Shown here in pieces: positions 16,740 to 24,050 of a DNA stretch of 64,000 bases. The stretch is from NCBI GenBank assembly GCA_001552515.1, contig BCRI01000008.1:1-64000 (forward strand). The letters are read 5' to 3'. Made by a program: the position numbers and the translations under genes. The stretch comes from Sphaerimonospora mesophila NBRC 14179 = JCM 3151 (GTDB taxonomy: Bacteria > Actinomycetota > Actinomycetes > Streptosporangiales > Streptosporangiaceae). The notes under the pieces are model-generated. The model was given only the letters and a program-made list of their open reading frames with translations. It made no database searches and was not told the origin of the DNA. How positions within the stretch are numbered: position 1 is the first letter of the stretch; each line of letters begins with the position of its first letter.

Positions 16740-16817
16740 GGGAGCGGCTTCCTCACTGGCTAGGATGACGCCGTCGGCGGCTTTCACCGATACGCATCGC
16801 ACGGAAGAGAACTCATC

Positions 16818-17780
16818 TTGCCCATCGGCGACATCCACGATCTTGAAGAACTGGCACACCGGCTGCGGTCCCTCCCGGGTGTCGTGGCCAAGAGCTCCAT
16901 CGGCGTGGTCGCCGAGGTGTTCGGCGGCGGGGACTGGTGGGCCGGTCCCGGTGACGACGGCGCCGTCGTACACGATCGGGGACGCGACCTGATCGTCGGA
17001 GGCGAGGCGATGCTGCCCGCCTTCGTGGAGCGGGATCCGTACGGCGCGGGCGTCGCGGCCGTCCTCGCGAACGTGAACGACCTCGCCGCCATGGGCGCCC
17101 GGCCGCTCGCGATCGTCGACACGGTGACCGGACCACGCGACGTCGTCAAGGGCATCCTGGAGGGCCTGAAGTGGGCCGGCGAGGTGTACGGCGTGCCGAT
17201 CGTCGGCGGGCACACCACCGAGACCGACGGCCCGCCCAGCCTGTCGGCGTTCGGGCTCGGCGTCGCCGAGTCCGTGCTGTCGGCCACCCACGCCGCGCCC
17301 GGCCAGGCGCTGATCCTCGCCTGCTGCCTCGACGGCAGGATGCGGACGGACTTCCCGTTCTTCCCGTCGTTCGACGAGCGGGGCGAGCGCCTCGCCGGCG
17401 ACGTACGCACCCTCGCCGCCGTGGCGGAGCAGGGCGCCGCCGTGGCCGCCAAGGACGTCAGCATGGCCGGGATGATCGGCTCGCTGGCCATGCTCCTGGA
17501 GGCACGCCGGCTCGGCGTCGAGGTGGACCTCGACGTGCTGCCGGTGCCCGCAGGGGTGCCGATCGGCGACTGGCTGTCCTGCTTCCCCTGCTTCGCCTTC
17601 CTGCTCGCGACGCCGCCGGAGAAGGAGGCGGAGTGCGTTGAGGCGTTCACCTCCCGGGGCCTCACGGCGCGGCGGATCGGCACGCTGGACGACACCGGGA
17701 AGGTGCGCGTCGCCGACGCCTCCGGCTCCGTCGTCGTCTTCGACCTCGAGCGGGAGTCGGTCACCCGGCTCGACCGTTGA
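16818..17780 (+). CDS. sll0787 family AIR-synthase-like protein (NitF-like)
   Basis: A 320-residue protein of the AIR synthase-related superfamily (PurM-like ATP-binding fold), matching the sll0787 family of Nit1C clusters. The N-terminal half has GDDGAVVHDRGRDLIVGGEA and LANVNDLAAMGARPLAIVDT, the PurM-type nucleotide/Mg site, followed by VGGHTTETDGPPSLSAFGLG and AAKDVSMAGMIGSL. These proteins probably phosphorylate or activate a small amide or formyl substrate, but the reaction is unknown. The apparent start is TTG at 16818 after GGAAGAG. It is divergent from comA and convergent with the acetyltransferase gene. Confidence 0.85.
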   Translation: MPIGDIHDLEELAHRLRSLPGVVAKSSIGVVAEVFGGGDWWAGPGDDGAVVHDRGRDLIVGGEAMLPAFVERDPYGAGVAAVLANVNDLAAMGARPLAIVDTVTGPRDVVKGILEGLKWAGEVYGVPIVGGHTTETDGPPSLSAFGLGVAESVLSATHAAPGQALILACCLDGRMRTDFPFFPSFDERGERLAGDVRTLAAVAEQGAAVAAKDVSMAGMIGSLAMLLEARRLGVEVDLDVLPVPAGVPIGDWLSCFPCFAFLLATPPEKEAECVEAFTSRGLTARRIGTLDDTGKVRVADASGSVVVFDLERESVTRLDR

Positions 17781-17809
17781 GGCGGTGAGTGCCTGCCTGC
17801 CGTGAGAGA

Positions 17810-18310
17810 TCATCGCGTGAGGTCGATGCTCATCCGCTGGTGAGGCACGCCCACATAGGGAACCGGCTCGCCCACGGCCGACCAGCCGAGCCGGCGGAAG
17901 AAGGTCACGTTGGCGAGCTGAACGAAGGCGATCATGCGGCTGCCGCCGGCCGCGGCGGCGGTCGCCACCGCGTGCCGGACCAGGGGCCCGCCCAGCATCA
18001 GGTGCCGGTACCGCGACAGGACCGCCAGCCGATCTCCCTTCCACAGCGCCTCGCCCTCGTCGGACGGGGGCAGCGGGTAGAGCCGTACGGTCCCGACCGG
18101 ACGGCCGTCCAGATATCCGACCACATGACGGGTGGCCGGATCGTGGTCGAACTCGTCCTGGTCGGTCCGCTCGAACAGGCCCTGCTCCTCGACGAAGACC
18201 GCGTGCCGGATCTTCGCGTACTCGGCGAACTCGTCCGGCGAGGCCGCCGTACGACAGACGAGGGTCGGCTCGCTCAGCTCAGACGACGAGCGGGAGAACC
18301 GGACGGCCAT
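17810..18310 (-). CDS. MSMEG_0567/Sll0786 family GNAT N-acetyltransferase (NitE-like)
   Basis: A 166-residue GNAT-fold acetyltransferase matching the MSMEG_0567/Sll0786 nitrogen-starvation family: IRHAVFVEEQGLFERTDQDE near the start, GTVRLYPLP, WKGDRLAVLSRYRHLMLGGP at the acetyl-CoA region, and VQLANVTFFRRLGW at the C-terminal substrate side. The acceptor is unknown. Its start overlaps the end of the radical SAM gene by 32 bases, an unusually long overlap that indicates coupled translation. With the rSAM, AIR-synthase-like and MSMEG_0572-type proteins it forms a Nit1C-like set. Confidence 0.87.
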   Translation of the reverse strand: MAVRFSRSSSELSEPTLVCRTAASPDEFAEYAKIRHAVFVEEQGLFERTDQDEFDHDPATRHVVGYLDGRPVGTVRLYPLPPSDEGEALWKGDRLAVLSRYRHLMLGGPLVRHAVATAAAAGGSRMIAFVQLANVTFFRRLGWSAVGEPVPYVGVPHQRMSIDLTR

Positions 18311-19439
18311 CGGCCAGACCCTTCGTCGAACCCGAACCGGCGCGTTCGAGCGCCGCCATGCCGGAACATGCCTGACACCGTGCGCAGCCCGCCTTGGTCC
18401 CGGCGGCGGTGAGCCCCCGTCGCAACATGTGCGGGACGACCCGCCGGTAGATCTTCTCGACGTATTCGGGGGACGGCGGCAGGGCGTCCTCCATCAGGCT
18501 GCCGGGGACCGGACGCAGCGGGACGATGAACGGGTAGACGCCAAGGTCGACCGCGCGCTTGCACATCTCGACCGTGATCTCGGGGTCCTCGCCCATGCCG
18601 AGGATGACGTACGTGGACACCTGTCCGGCGCCGAAGACCTGCACGGCGCGTTCCCACGCGGCGAAGTAGCGCTCGATGCCCCACCGCGCCTTGCCCGGCG
18701 CGATCTTCGCGAGCACCCGGGCGTCGAAGGTCTCCACGTGGATGCCGACGGAGTCAACGCCCATGTCGCGGACGCGGTTGATCACGTCGAGGTCGGCGGG
18801 CGGCTCGAACTGCACCTGCACCGGCAGGCCGGACGCTTCCTTCACGGCCTCGGCGCACCTGCCCACGTAAAGCGCGCCCCGGTCCGGGGTGGCCGTGCTG
18901 CCGGTCGTCAGCGTCACGTCGACGGCGCCGTCGAGATCCCGCGCCGCCACCGACACCTCCGCCAGCATCTCGGGCGTCTTCTTGGCGATGGTCCGCCCGC
19001 CGGCGAGGGAGACGCCGATGCCGCAGAAGGTGCACTGGTCGGAGTTCCCCCAGTAGGCACAGGTCTGCAGGACCGTGCTCGCCAGGGAGTCGAGGTGCAT
19101 GAGGGCGATCTTCCAGTAGGGAACGCCGTCCGCCGTCTCCATGTCGTAGTACTTCGGGCGCGGCGCCGGCGACGCGTCCGCCAGGCGGACCGAGCCCTCG
19201 TAGATGCCGAACCCGTCGTCCTCCTGCCGCAGTGTGTACGGCGACTCCTTCACGTAGTCGGCGGTGGTCGGGACCGTGGCGGGTGCTCCGTTGATCCACA
19301 GCATTCCCGCATCGGCGGGGCCGGCGCCTCCGCTGCGCGCGCCGATCGAGACGTCCGTCCGCAGCCCTACGCTCTGCAGCTTGACGATCAGCTCGGCCAG
19401 CTCTGTCGCATCCAGTACTCGGTGGTTCGCCTCGGTCAT
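18279..19439 (-). CDS. MSMEG_0568 family radical SAM protein (NitD-like)
   Basis: A 386-residue radical SAM enzyme of the MSMEG_0568 type. The iron-sulfur site is TCAYWGNSDQCTFCGIG, with Cys127, Cys136 and Cys139 in CX8CX2C spacing instead of the classical CX3CX2C. A second cluster, Cys352, Cys355 and Cys358 in GCARCQACSG, lies near the C-terminus and could hold an auxiliary Fe-S centre. The region VQFEPPADLDVINRVRDMGV and the ETFD/ILGMGED segments fit the barrel. In Nit1C clusters this enzyme accompanies the nitrilase; its reaction is unknown. It is co-transcribed with the GNAT gene, and the 19440-19574 gap upstream probably holds their promoter. Confidence 0.87.
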   Translation of the reverse strand: MTEANHRVLDATELAELIVKLQSVGLRTDVSIGARSGGAGPADAGMLWINGAPATVPTTADYVKESPYTLRQEDDGFGIYEGSVRLADASPAPRPKYYDMETADGVPYWKIALMHLDSLASTVLQTCAYWGNSDQCTFCGIGVSLAGGRTIAKKTPEMLAEVSVAARDLDGAVDVTLTTGSTATPDRGALYVGRCAEAVKEASGLPVQVQFEPPADLDVINRVRDMGVDSVGIHVETFDARVLAKIAPGKARWGIERYFAAWERAVQVFGAGQVSTYVILGMGEDPEITVEMCKRAVDLGVYPFIVPLRPVPGSLMEDALPPSPEYVEKIYRRVVPHMLRRGLTAAGTKAGCARCQACSGMAALERAGSGSTKGLADGRPVLPLVV

Positions 19440-19507
19440 GAGATGGCTCCTTGCCGGGCCCGATCAGGGCGGGGACAGCCCTGCGCGACCCTGGGACCTT
19501 CCGTCCA

Positions 19508-19540
19508 CTATAGGAAACTTATCTTCAACTTCTATAGGAA
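19508..19540. repeat. Direct repeat CTATAGGAA upstream of the radical SAM gene
   Basis: Two copies of CTATAGGAA (19508-19516 and 19532-19540), 24 bases apart, lie in an AT-richer patch upstream of the rSAM gene. The spacing is slightly over two helical turns, so they may be regulator sites. Candidate only. Confidence 0.4.
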
Positions 19541-19574
19541 GAATTGGGGGAGTGGCAACAGTTTCCGCTGACCG

Positions 19575-20264
19575 TCAGCTGCCGGCATCGGCCGTCGACG
19601 AGCACCTGAGCCGCTCGACGAGCGCCTCCCGCTCCTCGGCGGTGCCGACCTCGTGGGCGGCGTTCCCGGGTTCGCCGGCGGCGTCCGCGGTCAGCCGTCC
19701 GGTCTCCAGGTCGACGACCCCCTGCTCGACCACGTGAACGCAGGACGTGAACGTCTCGTCCGGCCGCGTCGTCACCAGCAGCGCCCGCCCGGTCCTGGGG
19801 TCGGCCTCGAGCCGGCGGTAGGGGACGAAGGGATCCCCCGGGGCGTGGCCGGACTCCTCCAGCACCAGCCAGCCGCCGTCCCGTGGCCCGGCCGCGAGCG
19901 CGGCCAGCCGGTCGTCGAGCGTGATCTCTTCGAGGACCTCCCGATAGCGCATCGCGAACGCGGCGCCGGCGATCGCCTCCGCGTCCAGGCCGTCGACGGT
20001 CAGGGCTCCGTCGGAGTCGGCGACGCCGCGCACCAGCTCGTGACGCCCCTGCCACGCCTCCAGCAGGGGGCCGACGCCCTGCCCCCGCCGGCGGAGCTCC
20101 TGCGTGATCGCGCTCACCAGCCGGGTCGTCCGTACGTAGACGTCCGGCTGGTGGAGGGCGGCGGCGAATGCCCGCTCCGAGGTCGCGACCCACAGGCGAG
20201 AGAGCTGCTCGGCGACCGCCCGGAGATCCCCGGCGGGTCTCGGATCAGGCTCGGTCATTGCCAA
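19575..20264 (-). CDS. Unrecognised protein (229 aa)
   Basis: A 229-residue soluble, mostly helical protein starting MAMTEPDPRPAGDLRAVAEQ. The first half is predicted helical (VRTTRLVSAITQELRRRGQG), the second half more mixed, with TSCVHVVEQGVVDLETGRL. I recognise no family; it does not look like the DUF2877 (YlbF/AllH) subunit that normally accompanies FdrA. It is divergent from the carbamate kinase gene over a 67-base gap, and in line with the rSAM-GNAT genes. Its reading frame has the codon character of a real gene and its context is the carbamoyl/Nit1C region. Confidence 0.6.
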   Translation of the reverse strand: MAMTEPDPRPAGDLRAVAEQLSRLWVATSERAFAAALHQPDVYVRTTRLVSAITQELRRRGQGVGPLLEAWQGRHELVRGVADSDGALTVDGLDAEAIAGAAFAMRYREVLEEITLDDRLAALAAGPRDGGWLVLEESGHAPGDPFVPYRRLEADPRTGRALLVTTRPDETFTSCVHVVEQGVVDLETGRLTADAAGEPGNAAHEVGTAEEREALVERLRCSSTADAGS

Positions 20265-20302
20265 TTCCTTCCATTGGGTTCACTATCGTAAACGAGTCAT
20301 CT

Positions 20303-20315
20303 AGTATCGGATACT
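20303..20315. promoter_or_regulatory. Palindrome AGTATCGGATACT between 19575-20264 and carbamate kinase
   Basis: A perfect palindrome, AGTATC-G-GATACT, lies 16 bases before the carbamate kinase GTG in the 67-base divergent gap. A likely operator or part of the divergent promoters; the regulator is unknown. Confidence 0.45.
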
Positions 20316-20331
20316 GAGGTGAGGACGGCTC

Positions 20332-21285
20332 GTGAGCAATGTCGCCGTGGTGGCGGTCGGCGGGAACGCCCTGACCCGAGCGGACCAGGAAGGCACTTCC
20401 GAGCAGATCGAGGACAACGCCGCCCAGGTGGCGGCCGGGATCGCGAGCTTGTGTCGGGCGGGATGGAGGGTGGTCGTCGTTCATGGTAACGGCCCTCAGG
20501 TCGGCAACCTCTCCATCCAGCAGGAGGGAGGGATCGACCTCGTCCCGCCCCAGCCGTTGCACATCCTCAACGCCATGTCCGAAGGTCAGCTGGGCAGCGT
20601 CCTGGTACGTGCGATCGACTCGGTCCTGGGCGCCGGTTCCGCCGTCGCCGTCATCTCGCACATGACCGTGGACCGTACGGACCCGGCGTTCGAGACGCCG
20701 ACCAAGCCGATCGGCCCGTTCTTCACCGAGGATCAGGCGCTCGACCTGACCGCCGAACGCGGATGGACCATGCGGGAGGACGCGGGAAGAGGCCATCGGC
20801 GGGTGGTCGCCTCGCCCCTTCCCGTCGAGATGCTGGAGTCGTCCGCCGTCGAGGCGCTGCTGTCCGCCGACAAGATCGTCCTGGCGGCCGGAGGCGGCGG
20901 CGTCGCGGTCTCCCACGAGAACGGCCGCTACCTGGGCGTCGACGCCGTGATCGACAAGGACTGGGCGGCCGCCCGCCTCGCCAGGGACGTCGGGGCGAAG
21001 GCGATGATCCTGGTGACGGGGGTCGACGCGGTCTCCGTCGACTACGGGACCCCGCGGGCCCGCGTCGTACACGAGATGTCCCTCGCCCTCGCCGAGAAGT
21101 ACCTGGCGGAGGGCCAGTTCCCGGCCGGGAGCATGGGGCCGAAGGTGCGCGCCGCGTCGGAGTTCGTACGGCACAGCGGCGGAACGGCCGTCATCACCTC
21201 AGCGGAGCTGATGCTCCACGCGCTCGACCCGACGACCGGCGTCGGTACCCGTATCATCCCCGAACCAGTCGAGAGCATCGCATGA
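20332..21285 (+). CDS. arcC: Carbamate kinase
   Basis: A 317-residue carbamate kinase of the amino-acid kinase fold. It interconverts carbamoyl phosphate + ADP with ATP + carbamate (CO2 + NH3), so it can harvest ATP from carbamoyl phosphate. Motifs: VAVGGNALTRADQ, VVVVHGNGPQVGN, LAAGGGGVAVS, VDAVIDKDWAAARLA, and SMGPKVRAASEFV near the C-terminus. The start is GTG at 20332. The stop overlaps the fdrA start (ATGA). In E. coli a carbamate kinase (ybcF/allK) stands beside fdrA-ylbE-ylbF and consumes the carbamoyl phosphate that they make, so the same division of labour is likely here. Confidence 0.93.
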   Translation: MSNVAVVAVGGNALTRADQEGTSEQIEDNAAQVAAGIASLCRAGWRVVVVHGNGPQVGNLSIQQEGGIDLVPPQPLHILNAMSEGQLGSVLVRAIDSVLGAGSAVAVISHMTVDRTDPAFETPTKPIGPFFTEDQALDLTAERGWTMREDAGRGHRRVVASPLPVEMLESSAVEALLSADKIVLAAGGGGVAVSHENGRYLGVDAVIDKDWAAARLARDVGAKAMILVTGVDAVSVDYGTPRARVVHEMSLALAEKYLAEGQFPAGSMGPKVRAASEFVRHSGGTAVITSAELMLHALDPTTGVGTRIIPEPVESIA

Positions 21286-22832
21286 GCACACCCAAGCACG
21301 TCGCCCGATCCCGTGTCGTCCGCGACACCTACTGCGACTCGCTGCGCCTGCTCGTGGCCACCTCGGTGATGTCCGAGCAAGCGGGCGTCTCCTGGGCCGG
21401 CGCGGTCATGGCGACCCCCTCGGGCCGCGAGAGTCTCGCCGACGAGGGGTTCGGCGAGGAGGTCATCGGGACCGCGGGATCGAACGACCTCGTGCTCGCC
21501 GTACGCGCGAGCGACGAGACCGCGGCACAGGCCGCTCTCGGCTCCGGCGCGGACGCCGTCTACGCACAGGCGTCCGACGAGCAGGGGGACACCGCGGCCG
21601 CCCCGCCCCGGTCCATGGAGCGGGCCGTGGAGCAGATGCCCGACGCCACCGTCGCGGTCGTCTCCGTGCCGGGAGACTACGCGGCGGTGGAGGCGCACCA
21701 CGCGCTCTCCGCGGGACTGCACGTCCTGCTCTTCAGCGACAACGTCTCGATCGAGGAGGAGGCCGAGCTCAAGCGGCGTGCGGACGAGCTCGGCCTGCTG
21801 GTCATGGGGCCCGGCGCAGGCACCGCCGTGATCTCGGGTGTCGGCCTGGGGTTCGCCAACGCCGTACGCCGCGGGCCGGTCGGCGTCGTGGCCGCCGCCG
21901 GCACCGGGGCCCAGGAGGTCTCGGCGCTGCTCGACCGCTGGGGCGTCGGGGTCTCGCACGTGATCGGCGTCGGCGGCCGCGACCTGTCGGAGGACATCGG
22001 CGGGCGGATGGCGAAGGCGGCGGTGCGCGCCCTCGACCAGGACCCGGAGACCGAGGCGATCCTCCTGGTCTCCAAGCCGCCCAGCGAGGCGGTCGCCCGC
22101 GAGGTGCTGGGCCAGTGCACGTCGACGCCGGCCGTGGCGACCTTCCTCGGCCTGGACGAGCTGGAGACACCTCCGGGCGTCCGGCTGGCGCGGACGCTGG
22201 AGAGCGGTGCGCTCGCCGCGGCGAAGCTGGTGGGCGTCACCCCGCCCGCGACGTCGGCGGGGGTGCGTGAACAGGTGGTGGACGGGATCGCCGCGCTGGA
22301 CGACCGGCGGCGCGTCATCCGCGGATACTACTCCGGCGGAACGCTGTGCTACGAGGCACAGCTGATCATCGGCGAGCTGCTCGGAAACGTGTACTCCAAC
22401 GAGCCGCTCCGGAGCGAGCAGGCGCTCCCGGCCCCTCCGGGCGCGCACGTGCTGCTCGATCTCGGCGCGGAGGAGTACACCGTCGGCCGGCCGCACCCGA
22501 TGATCGACCCCGGCCTACGTCTGGAGCTCATGCTCGACGAGGCCCGCGATCCGGAGGTCGCGGTGGTGCTGCTCGACGTCGTGCTCGGTTACGGCGCGCA
22601 CGAGGATCCGGCCGGACGGCTCGCCCCGGTCCTCAAGGAGATCATGTCGGAAGGGGGACCTCGGGTGGTCGCCTACGTTCTGGGCGCAGACACCGATCCA
22701 CAGGGCTACGCCGAGCAGCGGGCCGCGCTCGAGCGGGTCGGCTGCCTGGTGACCGAGACAGCGGCCCGGGCCGCCTACGCGGCGGCGGCGATAGCGAGCC
22801 GCCGCCCCGAGATCACGGAGCTGAACCGATGA
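21282..22832 (+). CDS. fdrA: FdrA family protein (oxamate carbamoyltransferase subunit AllF-like)
   Basis: A 516-residue FdrA-type protein, related to succinyl-CoA synthetase but reported in E. coli as the AllF subunit of oxamate carbamoyltransferase. Recognisable regions: YCDSLRLLVATSVMSEQAGV at the start, LLVMGPGAGTAVISGVGLG and VGVVAAAGTGAQEVSALLDR in the CoA-ligase-like domain, then IRGYYSGGTLCYEAQLIIGE and YTVGRPHPMIDPGLRLELM in the C-terminal half. It is coupled by ATGA overlaps to carbamate kinase upstream and the glycosyltransferase downstream. Its DUF1116 partner is at 9724-11163, and no DUF2877 partner is seen. Confidence 0.9.
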   Translation: MSTPKHVARSRVVRDTYCDSLRLLVATSVMSEQAGVSWAGAVMATPSGRESLADEGFGEEVIGTAGSNDLVLAVRASDETAAQAALGSGADAVYAQASDEQGDTAAAPPRSMERAVEQMPDATVAVVSVPGDYAAVEAHHALSAGLHVLLFSDNVSIEEEAELKRRADELGLLVMGPGAGTAVISGVGLGFANAVRRGPVGVVAAAGTGAQEVSALLDRWGVGVSHVIGVGGRDLSEDIGGRMAKAAVRALDQDPETEAILLVSKPPSEAVAREVLGQCTSTPAVATFLGLDELETPPGVRLARTLESGALAAAKLVGVTPPATSAGVREQVVDGIAALDDRRRVIRGYYSGGTLCYEAQLIIGELLGNVYSNEPLRSEQALPAPPGAHVLLDLGAEEYTVGRPHPMIDPGLRLELMLDEARDPEVAVVLLDVVLGYGAHEDPAGRLAPVLKEIMSEGGPRVVAYVLGADTDPQGYAEQRAALERVGCLVTETAARAAYAAAAIASRRPEITELNR

Positions 22833-24001
22833 CCGGGAACCCCGGACCGCCGCCCATCGCCCTGGTCACCTACAGCACGAAGCCCCGTGGCGGAGTCGCG
22901 CACACCCTCGCGTTGGGCGAGGCGCTGCACGCCCTGGGCCGACAAGTGATGATCGTCGGCCTGGGAGACCCCGAGAAGGGCTTCTTCCGGCCGGTCGCCG
23001 CGCCCACCCACGTCGTCTCCGCCCCCACCGTCGGCGGGGGACTCGAGGAGAAGGTGGCGGCGAACATCGACGCGCTGGAGATCGCCCTGGCCGACATCGC
23101 GCCCACGCACCCCATCCTGCACACCCAGGACTGCATCTCGGCGCGTGCGGCAGCGCGGGTGAGAGACGCCGGGACGACCTGCCGGGTCGTACGCACCGTC
23201 CACCACGTCGACGACTTCGACAGCGAGTCGCTGATGGACTGCCAGGCCCGCGCCATCCTCGAACCGGATCGGATCCTGGTGGTGACCACGACCTGGCAGC
23301 ACATCCTGCGCGAGGACTACGGCGTGCACGCGGCCGTCGTCCCCAACGGGGTGGACCCGCTCCGATACCGCCAGGCCCCGCCGGACCTGGTGGCGCGGCT
23401 GCGCGCCAGGGTCGGCGCGAGCGACCGCCCGATGCTGCTGGCCGTCGGCGGGATCGAGCCGCGCAAGGGATCGGACACCCTGGTGGCGGCCCTGTCCAGA
23501 CTGGTCGGGAGACGCACCCCGCCGCCGGTGTTGGCGGTGCTCGGCGGCCACTCCTTCCAGGACCATCGGGCCTATAGGGAAAGGGTCCTGGCGAGCCTCG
23601 GCCCCCTCGGCCTGACCCTGGGCAGGGACGTCGTCGAACTCGGCACCGTGCCCGAGGAGGAGATGGCCGCATGGTACGCGGCGGCCGACGTGCTGGCGTT
23701 CCCGTCGGTGAAGGAGGGGTTCGGCCTGGCCGCGCTGGAGGCGATGGCGGCCGGCGTTCCCGTGGTCACCAGCGATCTCCCGGTGTTCCGCGAGTGGCTG
23801 GTGCCCGGTCGCGACGCCCTGCTGGTCCCCGTCGGCGACGCCGACGCGCTGGCGGACGCCCTGTCACGTGCCCTGGACGACCACGCCCTGCGTGACCGGC
23901 TGCGGACCGCGGGCCTGGCACTGGTGGACGGATATACCTGGACGGCGAGCGCGAAGCGGCATCTCGAGCTATACGCGGAGGTTCCCGTACCGACGCCCTG
24001 A
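22829..24001 (+). CDS. MSMEG_0565 family glycosyltransferase
   Basis: A 390-residue GT4-type glycosyltransferase matching the MSMEG_0565 family linked to Nit1C clusters. Features: IALVTYSTKPRGGVAHTLAL at the start, LHTQDCISARAAARVR, RTVHHVDDFDSESLMDC, ILVVTTTWQHILREDYGVHA, the donor-site VPNGVDPLRYR, and the ExE loop EGFGLAALEAMAAGVPVV. The acceptor is unknown; the product is presumably a glycosylated small molecule. It shares an ATGA overlap with fdrA, which ties the carbamoyl genes to the nitrogen-starvation gene set. It is convergent with the acyl-CoA dehydrogenase gene. Confidence 0.88.
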   Translation: MTGNPGPPPIALVTYSTKPRGGVAHTLALGEALHALGRQVMIVGLGDPEKGFFRPVAAPTHVVSAPTVGGGLEEKVAANIDALEIALADIAPTHPILHTQDCISARAAARVRDAGTTCRVVRTVHHVDDFDSESLMDCQARAILEPDRILVVTTTWQHILREDYGVHAAVVPNGVDPLRYRQAPPDLVARLRARVGASDRPMLLAVGGIEPRKGSDTLVAALSRLVGRRTPPPVLAVLGGHSFQDHRAYRERVLASLGPLGLTLGRDVVELGTVPEEEMAAWYAAADVLAFPSVKEGFGLAALEAMAAGVPVVTSDLPVFREWLVPGRDALLVPVGDADALADALSRALDDHALRDRLRTAGLALVDGYTWTASAKRHLELYAEVPVPTP

Positions 24002-24050
24002 CCGGCCGGGTGCTCCGAACGGGAGGTCCGGCACCGGCCGCGATCGTCGT

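Noticed and set aside
15897-18044. A very long open frame on the minus strand across comA and beyond
   Set aside because: Only the last 280 codons read as a ComA protein; the upstream part is antisense to the AIR-synthase-like gene and is a high-GC shadow.
19501-19520. A GlnR (GTnAC-N6-GAAAC) box upstream of the radical SAM gene
   Set aside because: The GAAAC half is present but the GTnAC half does not fit.
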